This document shows, in pieces, positions 11,059 to 20,280 of a stretch of 64,000 nt of DNA. Position numbers and translations under genes: made by a program. Each line of letters begins with the position of its first letter. Position 1 is the first letter of the stretch. The DNA comes from Lineus longissimus (Eukaryota; Nemertea; Pilidiophora; Heteronemertea; Lineidae), in contig NC_088314.1 in NCBI RefSeq assembly GCF_910592395.1, forward strand, positions 9,484,001 to 9,548,000, read 5' to 3'. The notes below the pieces were generated by a model. It was not told the origin of the DNA and did not search any database. It saw only the letters and a list, made by a program, of their open reading frames with translations.

Positions 11059-11590
11059 CTCTTAGTAAGCTTGCTGCACACTGGACGCCAACACCGGGAA
11101 GGGGTCATTTTAGACCGGTAAATCGCCTTTTCGGCCGTGACGAGTAAATTTGCCACTTAAACGACATTAGGCTACTGAACTAAAACTTTATCATCATTTT
11201 CCTTTTCTTTCAGAAGAACTTAAATTATAGTTCATAAAATATACTTTTTTAAAATAAAGGCTAACCGAAGTAATGCAACCCATACATAAATTATTATACA
11301 TTTTTTCATAGCGGTTTCGTCCCTGGTCCATGTTTGGTGCATATTATCTCTAGTGGATATATGAATTTAACACAAAGTTTTAAACCGGGCGCTATAAAGT
11401 CTTTGTGGTTTGCGATTTTCAAAAAAAATTGTCGAAATTTCTAATACAGGCACAAACAAGGTGTTAAAAATTGTATGCCCCTGATATGATTCAGATTTCA
11501 ATATTCAAGCCACACGCAATAGAAAACCTGAGTGGGGCAATAGCGACCATGATTAAGGCACATTCTGCTGCGGAATGAATTCCTACTCTT
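11059..11590. other. AT-rich DNA between units 2 and 3
   Basis: No gene or repeat recognised. From about 11590 the sequence again matches the receptor 3' flank (GAAATGCTTAACTCAT near 11657), marking the start of unit 3. Confidence 0.4.
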
Positions 11591-11719
11591 TTCACTTTAA
11601 AAAAAAATTGAATACTACAAAGCCAGTTTGAGTGATATGTGTCAGAATCTACAAATGAAATGCTTAACTCATATCTTTTCTTAACGCAGTCATCTTACTT
11701 ATGTTTTGTTCCTTAATGA

Positions 11720-11983
11720 GCTTTACTTATTAAGGAACAAGAGAATGTCCTGCGACAGAAAAACAACGTAATCGCGCTTTGCAGTCTCGAAACATATATT
11801 AGTGAACCGTGTATTCTGAATAACGACATGGAAACCGACCTGTCTCACCATTCGCTTACCTCAGTCGTAATTCCTGTCAATGAAATGATACGCTCGTTCC
11901 AGCTCATGCATAGTTACATGTCAACACGAAACACGAATAACCGCCAGGAAGGATATAACCGTGGAGCGAATGCAAACCGCTAG
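11720..11983 (+). pseudogene. 3' end of LINE first frame (ORF1 remnant)
   Basis: An open frame of 87 codons without an early ATG ends in TAG at 11981-11983. Its first residues, LLIKEQENVLRQKNNV, look like coiled coil, which many LINE ORF1 proteins carry. It stands in the same reading frame as ORF2, whose ATG comes only three codons after the TAG. The 5' part is missing because the element is truncated. Confidence 0.45.
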
Positions 11984-11992
11984 GATGACGCA

Positions 11993-14920
11993 ATGTGTCG
12001 AGACAACTCCGCTGGAGAACATGCAGTCAGGGATGGCCACTCATTTATGTTGCTGAACGCTCGTAGTCTAAAAACTGTAAATCGGTCGAAAAATAAGCTG
12101 GCGCAATTCCAGCAGTTGGTGCTTTGTAATCAGTTTGATTTCGTGTGTGTTTCGGAGACTTGGTTAAACGCAGAGGTAGCAGACGGTGAAATACTGCCGC
12201 CTTCGTACACCATCCATCGAAGGGACCGCAACTCGCAGGAACAAGAACGTGGTGGCGGCGTTCTAATGGCATGTAGATCGGACATGCCGTCGTACCGTAG
12301 AACTGACCTGGAAAAAGAAAACTCCGAGATTCTTGTGTGCGAGGTCAAACCAGATTCTGACGAGCCTTTTGCTCTTATTGTGTGCTATAATCCACCGGAT
12401 AATGTCGATGAGCAGATGGCGTTCCTGGGGGACCTCAGGGACGTTCTCAAAAGTTGTGAAGGAGAATTCAGCAATATTTGTCTCTCAGGCGACCTAAACA
12501 TTCCGAGCATCAATTGGGACACTGTGTCTAGTGTCAATGGCTCTCATGTGTCTGGGGAGTTTTGTAATATCGTGAACGATTTCTCGTTAACACAGCTCGT
12601 CCTCAACCCTACTCATAAGCATGGAAACATACTCGACTTAATCCTGACAAATCAACCAGAGCGATTCAGTGACACGGAAACATGGCCAGGAATGTACGAT
12701 TCTGATCATTTTCCCGTAGTGTCGAATTTCCGTACTAGAATGCCCCGTCGTGTTGGAATTTCGCGCGTTGTTTATGACTTTACGCGTGCGGACTACACAG
12801 GTCTAAGGTCATTCCTTTGTGACGAGCTTGGTCCCAACTCTGATTTCTGTTTGCAAAATGGCCAGGACGGCATTGACAATTTGTGGTCAGAGTGGCTAGG
12901 TGTGTATAACACTGGATTAGACCGCTTTATTCCGCGGAAAACTATTCGTGACAAAAGCTATCCGCCATGGATTGACCGCGAAGTGAGACGCATGTCAACA
13001 AAAGTGAATGCTGCCCGCCGCTGCGCAAAAAACAGGAACAGTGACTCTTGTTGGAGGAAATACCGGCGCCTGCGCAATGAACTCAGAAATTTGACCCGTG
13101 ACAAATACAAAGCGAATGTAAACAATCTTGGATCAGAAGTGCGTAGAAACCCAAAACGTTTTTGGAACTTCTATCACGCAAAAACCAAATCAAACTCTAT
13201 ACCAGAGACAGCGAAGCTGGGCAATGAGTCTTTTGTGACTCCTCTGCGCAAGGCAAAAGCCTTCAATGGTTATTTTTATTCCAATTTTTCTCATCACAAC
13301 GACTTGAGAAAACCTGATGTTACCATGTATGATAATTATAACCTTGATTCTGTTAACTTTACAGCAGTTGAGGTGAAATCGGTATTAAACAGGCTGGACA
13401 AGACTAAGGCCTGTGGGCCTGACAGGGTCTCTAATCGTGTTCTGAGGGAGTGTGCCTCTACACTGTGTTCTTCACTCGCATTTTTATTCAACGTTTCAAT
13501 GCAGACAGGTGTTTTACCAAACGATTGGAAAATCGCTAACGTTGTGCCAGTGTACAAGAAGGGAGACAAGCATTTGATTTCAAATTATAGACCAGTGTCT
13601 CTCCTATCTGTGGTTTCTAAAGTAATGGAACGTTGCATTTATAACAGTATCTATCCAGTCTTAAGTCCGTCAGTCTATAAAGGCCAGCATGGCTTCTGTA
13701 ACAGGCGGTCAACGGCCACTCAGCTTGTTCAGTTCCAGCATAGACTGGGCCAGGTCTTAGATAGTGGGGGTCAAACTGATGTTATATATTTGGATTTTGC
13801 TAAAGCTTTCGATTCCGTTCCCCATTGCCTCTTATTACATAAGATTCGTTCCTTTGGAATCTGTGGACGTCTTCTGAGTTGGTTAACGTCGTATCTTACA
13901 AATAGGAAGCAGAGAGTTGTGATTAATGGCTCGGAGTCATCACTTTTAGATGTACTGTCTGGTGTGCCGCAAGGGTCAATTTTAGGCCCTCTTTTATTCT
14001 TATTGTACGTAAATGATATTGCTGAGGTCGTTAGTGACGGTACTGCCATGGATCTTTTTGCTGATGATTCCAAAATGTGTAGGGAGATAGAGTCTGTAAC
14101 CGACTGTCTGCTACTTCAGACCGACCTTGATAAATTGTACGCTTGGAGTAAACGGTGGGGCATGACATTTAGCCCAAGCAAATGCATGGTCATGAGTGTT
14201 ACTAGGAAGTTAAATCCGACACACTTCTTTTACAATATCAATGGTTTTGCATTGTGTCGGGTTGATAAATTCAAGGATCTTGGTATTGTCTTTTCTTCGG
14301 ACCTGTCATGGTCATCTCATGTCAATGGTATTGCAAGCAGTGCAAGTAGAATGTGGGGTATGATCAGGCGTGTATGCGGGCGTACTGCAGACGTTAATTT
14401 GAATATCATGTTGTATAAATCACTTGTGCGTAGTCGCCTTGAATATGGTACGGTGGTATTCGACACACATGTGCGACGTGATCTTGAAACTTTAGAGCGT
14501 GTCCAGCGGAGGGTGACTCGTCACATTTTAGGCCCTGATATGCCATATGTGGAGCGTCTGCGAGCGTTGTCTCTGCTGCCCCTGTCGTACCGTCGGGAAA
14601 TCAAGGATCTAGTTTTTATGCACGATTCTTATTATAATGTCCTGGATTTTAATGCACGTTTTTATATAACCCCGGCTGTAAGGGGCGACGGTTTACGACT
14701 GGCGCATCCGAGATTCCACTCGGAGACGTTCGGTGCCTCATACTGGGTGAGGACACCGAAGCTGTGGAACAGCCTCCCGGTCCAATTACATAATTTGAAA
14801 AAAATGCATTTTAAATCGTCCCTTAATGTTTATTATTTTGACAGGTTGGATCGTTTGGATGTCGACGACATGTGCACTTTCGTCACTTTCTGCCGTTGTG
14901 CAAACTGTCGGCCCACTTAG
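11993..14920 (+). CDS. LINE ORF2: endonuclease-reverse transcriptase
   Basis: A full 975-residue protein that nicks target DNA and copies element RNA. Residues about 15-235 form an apurinic-type (EEP) endonuclease: LNARSL, SETW, GDLNIPSINWD and SDHFPV carry the catalytic set. A basic linker follows. Reverse transcriptase occupies about 475-770: YRPVSLLSVVSKVMER, YLDFAKAFDSVPH, GVPQGSILGPLLF and the catalytic FADD at about 688-691, then a thumb with WGMTFSPSKC. A C-terminal region of about 130 residues (RLRALSLLPLSYRR, WNSLPVQL) is typical of related LINEs. No stop or frameshift is seen, so the protein may still work. The ATG at 11993 is used because an in-frame TAG lies 9 bases upstream of it (11981-11983). 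Confidence 0.93.
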   Translation: MCRDNSAGEHAVRDGHSFMLLNARSLKTVNRSKNKLAQFQQLVLCNQFDFVCVSETWLNAEVADGEILPPSYTIHRRDRNSQEQERGGGVLMACRSDMPSYRRTDLEKENSEILVCEVKPDSDEPFALIVCYNPPDNVDEQMAFLGDLRDVLKSCEGEFSNICLSGDLNIPSINWDTVSSVNGSHVSGEFCNIVNDFSLTQLVLNPTHKHGNILDLILTNQPERFSDTETWPGMYDSDHFPVVSNFRTRMPRRVGISRVVYDFTRADYTGLRSFLCDELGPNSDFCLQNGQDGIDNLWSEWLGVYNTGLDRFIPRKTIRDKSYPPWIDREVRRMSTKVNAARRCAKNRNSDSCWRKYRRLRNELRNLTRDKYKANVNNLGSEVRRNPKRFWNFYHAKTKSNSIPETAKLGNESFVTPLRKAKAFNGYFYSNFSHHNDLRKPDVTMYDNYNLDSVNFTAVEVKSVLNRLDKTKACGPDRVSNRVLRECASTLCSSLAFLFNVSMQTGVLPNDWKIANVVPVYKKGDKHLISNYRPVSLLSVVSKVMERCIYNSIYPVLSPSVYKGQHGFCNRRSTATQLVQFQHRLGQVLDSGGQTDVIYLDFAKAFDSVPHCLLLHKIRSFGICGRLLSWLTSYLTNRKQRVVINGSESSLLDVLSGVPQGSILGPLLFLLYVNDIAEVVSDGTAMDLFADDSKMCREIESVTDCLLLQTDLDKLYAWSKRWGMTFSPSKCMVMSVTRKLNPTHFFYNINGFALCRVDKFKDLGIVFSSDLSWSSHVNGIASSASRMWGMIRRVCGRTADVNLNIMLYKSLVRSRLEYGTVVFDTHVRRDLETLERVQRRVTRHILGPDMPYVERLRALSLLPLSYRREIKDLVFMHDSYYNVLDFNARFYITPAVRGDGLRLAHPRFHSETFGASYWVRTPKLWNSLPVQLHNLKKMHFKSSLNVYYFDRLDRLDVDDMCTFVTFCRCANCRPT

Positions 14921-15082
14921 TGCGCATGTCGCCGGCACCCCGACGACACAACCCATATTATCTGGTGCCATATAATAGGTCTCGACCTACATGGTTACCA
15001 GTGTAATGCATGTACGTTTTATTTTGTTCATAATCCAATGTCTTGTCATGTTATATCAAATATTGTACATGTATTTTACACG

Positions 15083-15087
15083 AATAA

Positions 15088-15133
<46 letters not shown>
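15083..15133 (+). terminator. LINE poly(A) signal and tail
   Basis: AATAAA is followed almost at once by 44 consecutive A residues, then host DNA starting TGTCGTGTAAG. This is the 3' end of the reverse-transcribed element. Confidence 0.85.
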
Positions 15134-15135
<2 letters not shown>

Positions 15136-15321
15136 TCGTGTAAGTTTTCCCCCTGATTGAAACGTCATGGTTGCTCCAGTTGTCTTTATGTTGGAAACAC
15201 CAAAAATATGGGGAACACCCAAAGATGTGACCGACTTTCCCCATAAGACAGATTTCGTGCTACGCCATTGTGCGCTAAAGCAAACATGAAATTCAAAGCT
15301 AATTCTTTTCATGATCTCGTT

Positions 15322-16281
15322 TTAAGCGCACTTACAGGAGAGCAGCACCTTGAAATCGTCTCTAAACTTTCTGCAAGCGAAGAAGTAAACAACGAAATAA
15401 CCACATTCATACATTCTATAGAACAACATGGAAATCATCTGAGACATGCCGTACTGTCTCCTTTGCCACGGCGTCAAAACTTTAGAGGCAAAGGCGAAAT
15501 CCCAAACGGTCACGTGAATTAGATAGGGAGTTGAACAAATGATAAACAACACGGTTGCCAAGGCGACCAAGGTAACAACGGTATTGTCGTCAGCGGTTTT
15601 TCCACTTCCGGTCATGGTGCCCCGTTCGTCTTTCTTCTTCCTTAAAATGAAGATGATGCAGATATTCAAGCCAATAATAATAGTAAACGGGATGATGGTA
15701 ATAAGCGTCACGTGGACCACTTCGTACACCCAGGGGACAAAAGGTGGCACCATGAATTTACATGAGAAACTCCCGAATGCGGGGCTTTCGTATTTTCTCT
15801 GGTAGATGGCGTGAGGCAATCCCCAGATGCTAAATATGACGAGGGTTGAGGCTTGAAAGCGCCTCACCGAGGTCAGGGTGCATATCGTAGCCGCCTTGAG
15901 TGGGAAAACTACGGCAATGAATCGAGAAAAAGTCACCAAAACAATCGTCCAGGTCGATAAATTCGCTACGCTGTATCCTAAAAACATCAGCTCTGCACAA
16001 AACGGGTCACCTAACTGGGCAACTGCCGTCGGGAATATTGTCATGATGTATACCTGCAAACCTATGACGATGTTGATGATTGTCCACCCAGCGAGGAAAC
16101 GAAGGTACAAGCAACTTGCGTTGGATCGATATCGGTGCTGTGACAATACGACGATAATGACCAGATTACCGCAAAACCCGAAAGAAATGAAAATTGGAGG
16201 CAGGTAGAATCCTATGATCTGATCTGCTAGACTCAAGTCTTGAGTGACCACGTGTGACCCAGTTGATACTTTAAGAGCCAT
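15322..16281 (-). CDS. Rhodopsin-class orphan GPCR, copy 3
   Basis: An intact 319-residue intronless receptor, paralogous to the other three. It has the same TM landmarks (GN 38-39, C95, R120, W152, P197, P251) and the same non-canonical switches SRF and CSTP. It differs in TM7: residue 294 is Tyr, giving YFVVY where the others have NFVVY; this is one base change (GGTTAT for GGTAAT). Asn7.49 is among the most conserved class A residues, so this copy may signal differently or be weakening. Loop 3 reads RKKKDERGTMTG. The LINE and its poly(A) tail lie about 190 bases beyond its 3' end. The TATA-like box seen in copies 2 and 4 is changed here. Confidence 0.9.
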   Translation of the reverse strand: MALKVSTGSHVVTQDLSLADQIIGFYLPPIFISFGFCGNLVIIVVLSQHRYRSNASCLYLRFLAGWTIINIVIGLQVYIMTIFPTAVAQLGDPFCAELMFLGYSVANLSTWTIVLVTFSRFIAVVFPLKAATICTLTSVRRFQASTLVIFSIWGLPHAIYQRKYESPAFGSFSCKFMVPPFVPWVYEVVHVTLITIIPFTIIIGLNICIIFILRKKKDERGTMTGSGKTADDNTVVTLVALATVLFIICSTPYLIHVTVWDFAFASKVLTPWQRRQYGMSQMISMLFYRMYECGYFVVYFFACRKFRDDFKVLLSCKCA

Positions 16282-17711
16282 GGCCGAGGAATCGTCAAGG
16301 GTATTTTCTCTTTTTGCTGTTATTTAAAAGGAGCTGATGTGGTTGAAAATATTTTCTTGTGACTTTAACCTAAGTCGGACTATCGGATGACGGATGTATT
16401 CCTTGGAGTTGATGAGCGGTGCATGAATTATACTGTTCCTTTTTCAGTTGGTTATTTACAAGGAGAATGGAAATTTTACAAGAGATGTTTTGCTTTAGCA
16501 ATTAATGTCCGCAACCCAGATATTTCGAAGCTCTTTTCGCAGGGAATAACATCATTTCAATTTCTAAACCGAGTCGTAATCAGTGAAATGCGGCACGACA
16601 CACAGACAATGCATCTCTCCCTTGGTCGCTTGTATGTGCATAGCTACCAATTCAAGCTCAACTAAATATGATCACTCCGAGCACAATTCGCTTAGCTAAT
16701 ATTATAATATGTCACGGGTGGTAATGCGATACCAATACTGTTGAAAGACCAGCGTTTCAGGTGTCAAAGTCAAACTCCAACGTTTTCTACTCGTGTTATT
16801 TTCTGAATCTCATAAAATATATACAGAAGTAAATACTGTGATATTATCACATTGGTATTTCAACAGCAGACCACTGAGTAATTTTGAATTACATGTAGAG
16901 TAGAACAATGACTGTAGCATTGACATTGTAGTAACAATTTTACTCTCCGGACAGAGTGGACCGGCCTCGTCCTGTCGCCTCGTACCGCTGCGACAAGTCG
17001 TAAGTATTCCGGAGGTTTCCGCAAAATTCACAACGAATTGTCAGTATGTCAACCAATCAAAAGGTCGCTTTCATATGTAGTCAGGCGAGCAACGTGACGC
17101 TATATCATAATAATTCACCAACACCAATGCCTCACTCGAGGAAAGTGGTGCCGTAGACCAGCACAAGACCTCCTGGCGGCAACAGGTTTCATAATAACCA
17201 AAGGCCGAGGTCATATAAACTTATGGGATATTTATTAGAATATTTTTGATATACATGTATATCAGAGATCTACTTCTTAGCGCTGTGATTTTCTGTTGTG
17301 GTTTGCCTGCTTGTGTAACCATACTAGATGTAAATCTGGTTTCTCGCCGTACTAAAATTCATGGGCACGATCGTGAGATTTTCGAACCGTTTTGGTCGCA
17401 CTCCTGTAAGGATTTTTTTGAGTGAATCCACCAACACCAATACCTCAAATAAGGAAAGTGATGCCATAGACCCGCACAGGACCTCCTGGCGTCAACGGGT
17501 TTCATAATGACCACAGGCCGAGGACATATAAACTAATGGGATATTTTTATAATATTTCTTTATAGATAAGATATCTTCTTCTCAGCGCTGTGATTTTCTG
17601 TTGTGGTTTTCGTGCTTGTGTAACCATACTTGATGTAAATCTCCGTTTAGGAGGTAATGACTCAGATGGATTAAGAAGGAAAAACTTGTCCGAATTGCAT
17701 GCTAGTCTGGT

Positions 17712-17857
17712 ATGAACCCAAAAGCACTTGAACTATTTGTATATTACCTCAATTCGATCTCGAACGAAATCCGATCTGTATTCGATATCCAATTAACTGT
17801 CTGCCAAACCACCAGTAAGTTATCGTTTACTGACCGATCGATCAAAGTGGGAAGCGG
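17712..17857 (+). CDS. Small conserved frame, unit 4 copy (hypothetical)
   Basis: Begins MNPKALELFVYYLNS and is shared with 3823 and 9219. Here the frame stays open beyond the homologous part to 18116, but the extension runs into the inserted palindromic element and is not shared with the other copies. I mark only the shared part. Confidence 0.2.
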
Positions 17858-17859
17858 TC

Positions 17860-17973
17860 ATGAAGACATTTCTGATAGTACGTGCGCTAACGTTACTAAT
17901 ATTGGCTTGGCATGTTCAACACGACACCAGAGGCAGAATCCCAATAAGCTTCTTACTAGCGAGCCATCGATGA
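17860..17973 (+). CDS. Tiny frame with signal-peptide-like start, unit 4 copy
   Basis: A 37-codon frame: MKTFLIVRALTLLILAW is a good secretory-signal shape, followed by HVQHDTRGRIPISF and a short tail to TGA. Compared with the unit 1 copy at 3973, the first 17 codons differ only at three third positions, all synonymous. Downstream, unit 1 is shifted by single-base indels. It is convergent with receptor copy 4, about 840 bases from that gene's end. It could be a small secreted peptide, a first exon, or chance; unrecognised. Confidence 0.3.
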   Translation: MKTFLIVRALTLLILAWHVQHDTRGRIPISFLLASHR

Positions 17974-18052
17974 TGGCGGTTCAGTATTATTGCGGTAACC
18001 GATTTACAAATCAATTCAAATGCTGGTGGTTGTTTAATGGCAGGGCGCTTTC

Positions 18053-18493
18053 AGCCCGTAGCACACTAGCCGCCAACTTCGGCGTTCACAGGCGTTTTTT
18101 GCCGCAAGAGTCCTGAACGCCTGAAAAATCCCTAGTCTGCTACGAACGGCGTCGGCGAACGCGACTTGCCGCCACTTACTGCAACTAAACGCCAAATATC
18201 TAACATGTTTGATTTTTGACGCTTGTCGCCGCGTTTGAACGCAAGAAGAGGCCAGGTGAGCTGCGGACTGCCGCCTGAATTGGCGTCGGCGGCGAGGCTA
18301 TGGCCAATCAGTATGCGTCTTGATGTCACATGATTTCAAAATGGCAGCCTAAAGTGGCGGAAAAGACGCTACTGGACGCCGATTCTGGGCAGGTGTGCTC
18401 TGACCGAGATCCACTGGCCGCTAACTTCGGCGTCGAGCGGCGTCAGCTGAACGCTTCTTGTCGCCAAAGTTGGCGGCTAGTGTGCTGCGGGCT
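18053..18493. mobile_element. Palindromic MITE inserted in unit 4
   Basis: Ends are inverted repeats: AGCCCGTAGCACACTAGCCG at the left and its near-perfect reverse complement (CGGCTAGTGTGCTGCGGGCT) at the right. No coding capacity. The paralogous place in unit 1 (about 4150-4185) reads GGGCGTTTAGTTGTTCTGG without the element; unit 4 reads GGGCGCTTT before it and TTAGACGTGTTCTGG after it, so target duplication is only 2-3 T residues. Superfamily uncertain. Confidence 0.75.
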
Positions 18494-18812
18494 TTAGACG
18501 TGTTCTGGTTTGGGCGCTGTGGGTTTTATGCATGTATGTCTTTGACCGCATACAATAACATAACATTATTTTATTATATTAAGAGTGATACAGATATCTA
18601 TATAGTACGGACAGGAATGTAGACTGATGACAATCAAGTTTATAGAAACCAATGGTATGATATACATGTATTCGCTTTGCCAACATGCAGAAGACAGATC
18701 TTTCTGAAAAAACCTCCGAAGGTTCTGCTAGTGAAAATACGAAATCACCAGCTGTAAAATAATTTCTTTTGTTACTTTCATCATGATAGTTTAATTTTAT
18801 CATGATCTCGTT

Positions 18813-19772
18813 TTAAGTGCACTTACAGAAGAGCAACGCTTTGAAATCGTCTCTAAAATTTCTGCAAGCGACAAAGTAAACAACGAAATTACCACATTCA
18901 TACATTCTATAGAACAACATGGAAACCATCTGAGACATGCCGTACTGTCTCATTTGCCACGGGGTCAAAACTTTAGAGGCAAAGGCGAAATCCCAAACGG
19001 TCACGTGGATAAGATAGGGAGTTGAACAAATAATAAACAACACTGTTGCCAAGACGACCATGCTAACAACAGCATTGTCGTCTGCGGTTTTTCCACTTCC
19101 GATCATGGTGCCCCGTTCGTCTTTCTTCCTCCTTAAAATGAAGATGATGCAGATATTCAAGCCAATAATAATAGTAAACGGGATGATGGTAATCAGTGTC
19201 ACGTGGACCACTTCGTACGCCCAGGCGAGAAAAGGTGGCACCATGAATTTACATTGGAAAATCCCGAATGCGGAACTTTTGTATTTTCTCTGGTAGATGG
19301 CAGGAGGCAATGACCAAATGCTAAATATGACGACGATTGCGGCTTGAAAGCGCCTCACCGACGACAGGGTGCAGATTATAGCCGCCTTGAGTGGGAAAAC
19401 TACGGCAATGAATCGAGAAAAAGACACCAGTACAATCGTCCAACTCGATAAATTCGCTCCGCTATATCCTAAAAACATCAGCTCTGCACAAAACGGGTCA
19501 CCTAACTTGGCAACTGCTGCGGGGAATATTGTCATGATGTGGAGTTGCAAGTCCACGAAAATGTTGATTAATGCCCATCCAGCGAGGAAACGAAGGTACA
19601 GGCAGCTTGCGTTGGATCGATATCGATGCTGTGACAATACAACGATAATGACGAGATTACCGCAAAACCCGAGACAAATTAAAATTGGAGGCAGGTAGAA
19701 TCCTATTATCTGATCAGCAAGGGTCAAGTCTTCAGTGACCACGTGAGACCCTGTTGAGAGGTTTAAAGCCAT
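18813..19772 (-). CDS. Rhodopsin-class orphan GPCR, copy 4
   Basis: An intact 319-residue intronless receptor, paralogous to copies 1-3. It carries the common landmarks (GN 38-39, C95 with C173, SRF 119-121, CSTP 248-251, NFVVY 294-298) and seven hydrophobic segments. Its N-terminus reads MALNLSTGS, giving an NLS glycosylation sequon the other copies lack. TM4 and loop 2 differ locally (WSLPPAIYQRKYKSSAF), and TM3 has LSSWTIVLVSFSRF. The start lies in GCCATGG with TATAAATA about 40 bases upstream. As with its relatives, ligand and G-protein partner are unknown. Confidence 0.9.
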   Translation of the reverse strand: MALNLSTGSHVVTEDLTLADQIIGFYLPPILICLGFCGNLVIIVVLSQHRYRSNASCLYLRFLAGWALINIFVDLQLHIMTIFPAAVAKLGDPFCAELMFLGYSGANLSSWTIVLVSFSRFIAVVFPLKAAIICTLSSVRRFQAAIVVIFSIWSLPPAIYQRKYKSSAFGIFQCKFMVPPFLAWAYEVVHVTLITIIPFTIIIGLNICIIFILRRKKDERGTMIGSGKTADDNAVVSMVVLATVLFIICSTPYLIHVTVWDFAFASKVLTPWQMRQYGMSQMVSMLFYRMYECGNFVVYFVACRNFRDDFKALLFCKCT

Positions 19773-19810
19773 GGCCGAGAAATCGTCAAGGGTATTTTCT
19801 CTTTTTGCTG

Positions 19811-19819
19811 TTATTTATA
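19811..19819 (-). promoter_or_regulatory. TATA-like box of GPCR copy 4
   Basis: Reads TATAAATAA on the minus strand, about 40 bases before the ATG, at the same place as in copy 2. Confidence 0.4.
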
Positions 19820-20280
19820 TGGAGCGGATGTAAACGAAAAGATTTTCACTTGACGTTAACCTGAAAGTCAGACGATCGGATGACGGATGTATTCCTTGGA
19901 GTTGATGAGCGATGCATGAAATATTATACTGTTCGTTTTTCAGTTTGTCATTTACAAGGCGAATGGAAATTTTACAAGAGATGATTTGCTTTAGCAATAA
20001 ATGTTGTTCACCCAGATATTTCGAAGCTCTTTTCGCAGGGAATAACATCATTTCATTTTCTAAACCGAGTCGTAATCAGTGAAATGTGGCACGACACACT
20101 AGCGATGTATCTCTCCCTTTGTCGCTTGTTAAGTGCACAGCTCCCAATTCAAGCTCAACTATAAGTGTTCTCTCCGAGCACAATTCGCTCAGCTAATACC
20201 ATCGATACCAATACTATTGAAAGGACTTCAGGTGTCAAAGTCAAACGCCGACGTTTTCCACTCGCTTTATGAGATATTTA

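Larger units (their letters stand above)
11706..15133 (+). mobile_element. Near-intact non-LTR retrotransposon (LINE)
   Basis: A 5'-truncated LINE of about 3.4 kb: the 3' end of a first frame, a full endonuclease/reverse transcriptase frame (11993-14920), a 3' untranslated region with AATAAA at 15083-15088, and a pure run of 44 A (15090-15133). It copies itself through RNA by target-primed reverse transcription. The endonuclease-RT layout and motifs fit the Jockey/CR1/L2 superfamily; I cannot fix the clade. It interrupts the 3' flank of GPCR copy 3. The uninterrupted frame and uneroded tail indicate a recent insertion. I found no clear target-site duplication. Confidence 0.9.
11590..17100. 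repeat. Segmental duplication unit 3 (GPCR copy 3), interrupted by a LINE
   Basis: Flank 11590-11705 matches the receptor 3' flank of unit 1 (AATGCTTA(A/G)CTCAT followed by AGTCATCTTACT). The match resumes at about 15200 (AAAATATGGGGAACA, compare AAAATATGGGAACA near 4895) and runs through the receptor to the upstream flank ending about 17100. The LINE lies between. Confidence 0.6.
17110..20280. repeat. Segmental duplication unit 4 (GPCR copy 4)
   Basis: Carries the same flank blocks as units 1 and 2, but the CCACCAACACCAAT block and what follows it are present twice in tandem (about 17117-17340 and 17427-17650). The receptor and its upstream flank end near 20280. A palindromic element is inserted at 18053-18493. 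Confidence 0.6.

Noticed and set aside
13336-14073. Minus-strand frames opposite the reverse transcriptase
   Set aside because: Shadows of the LINE ORF2 coding frame.
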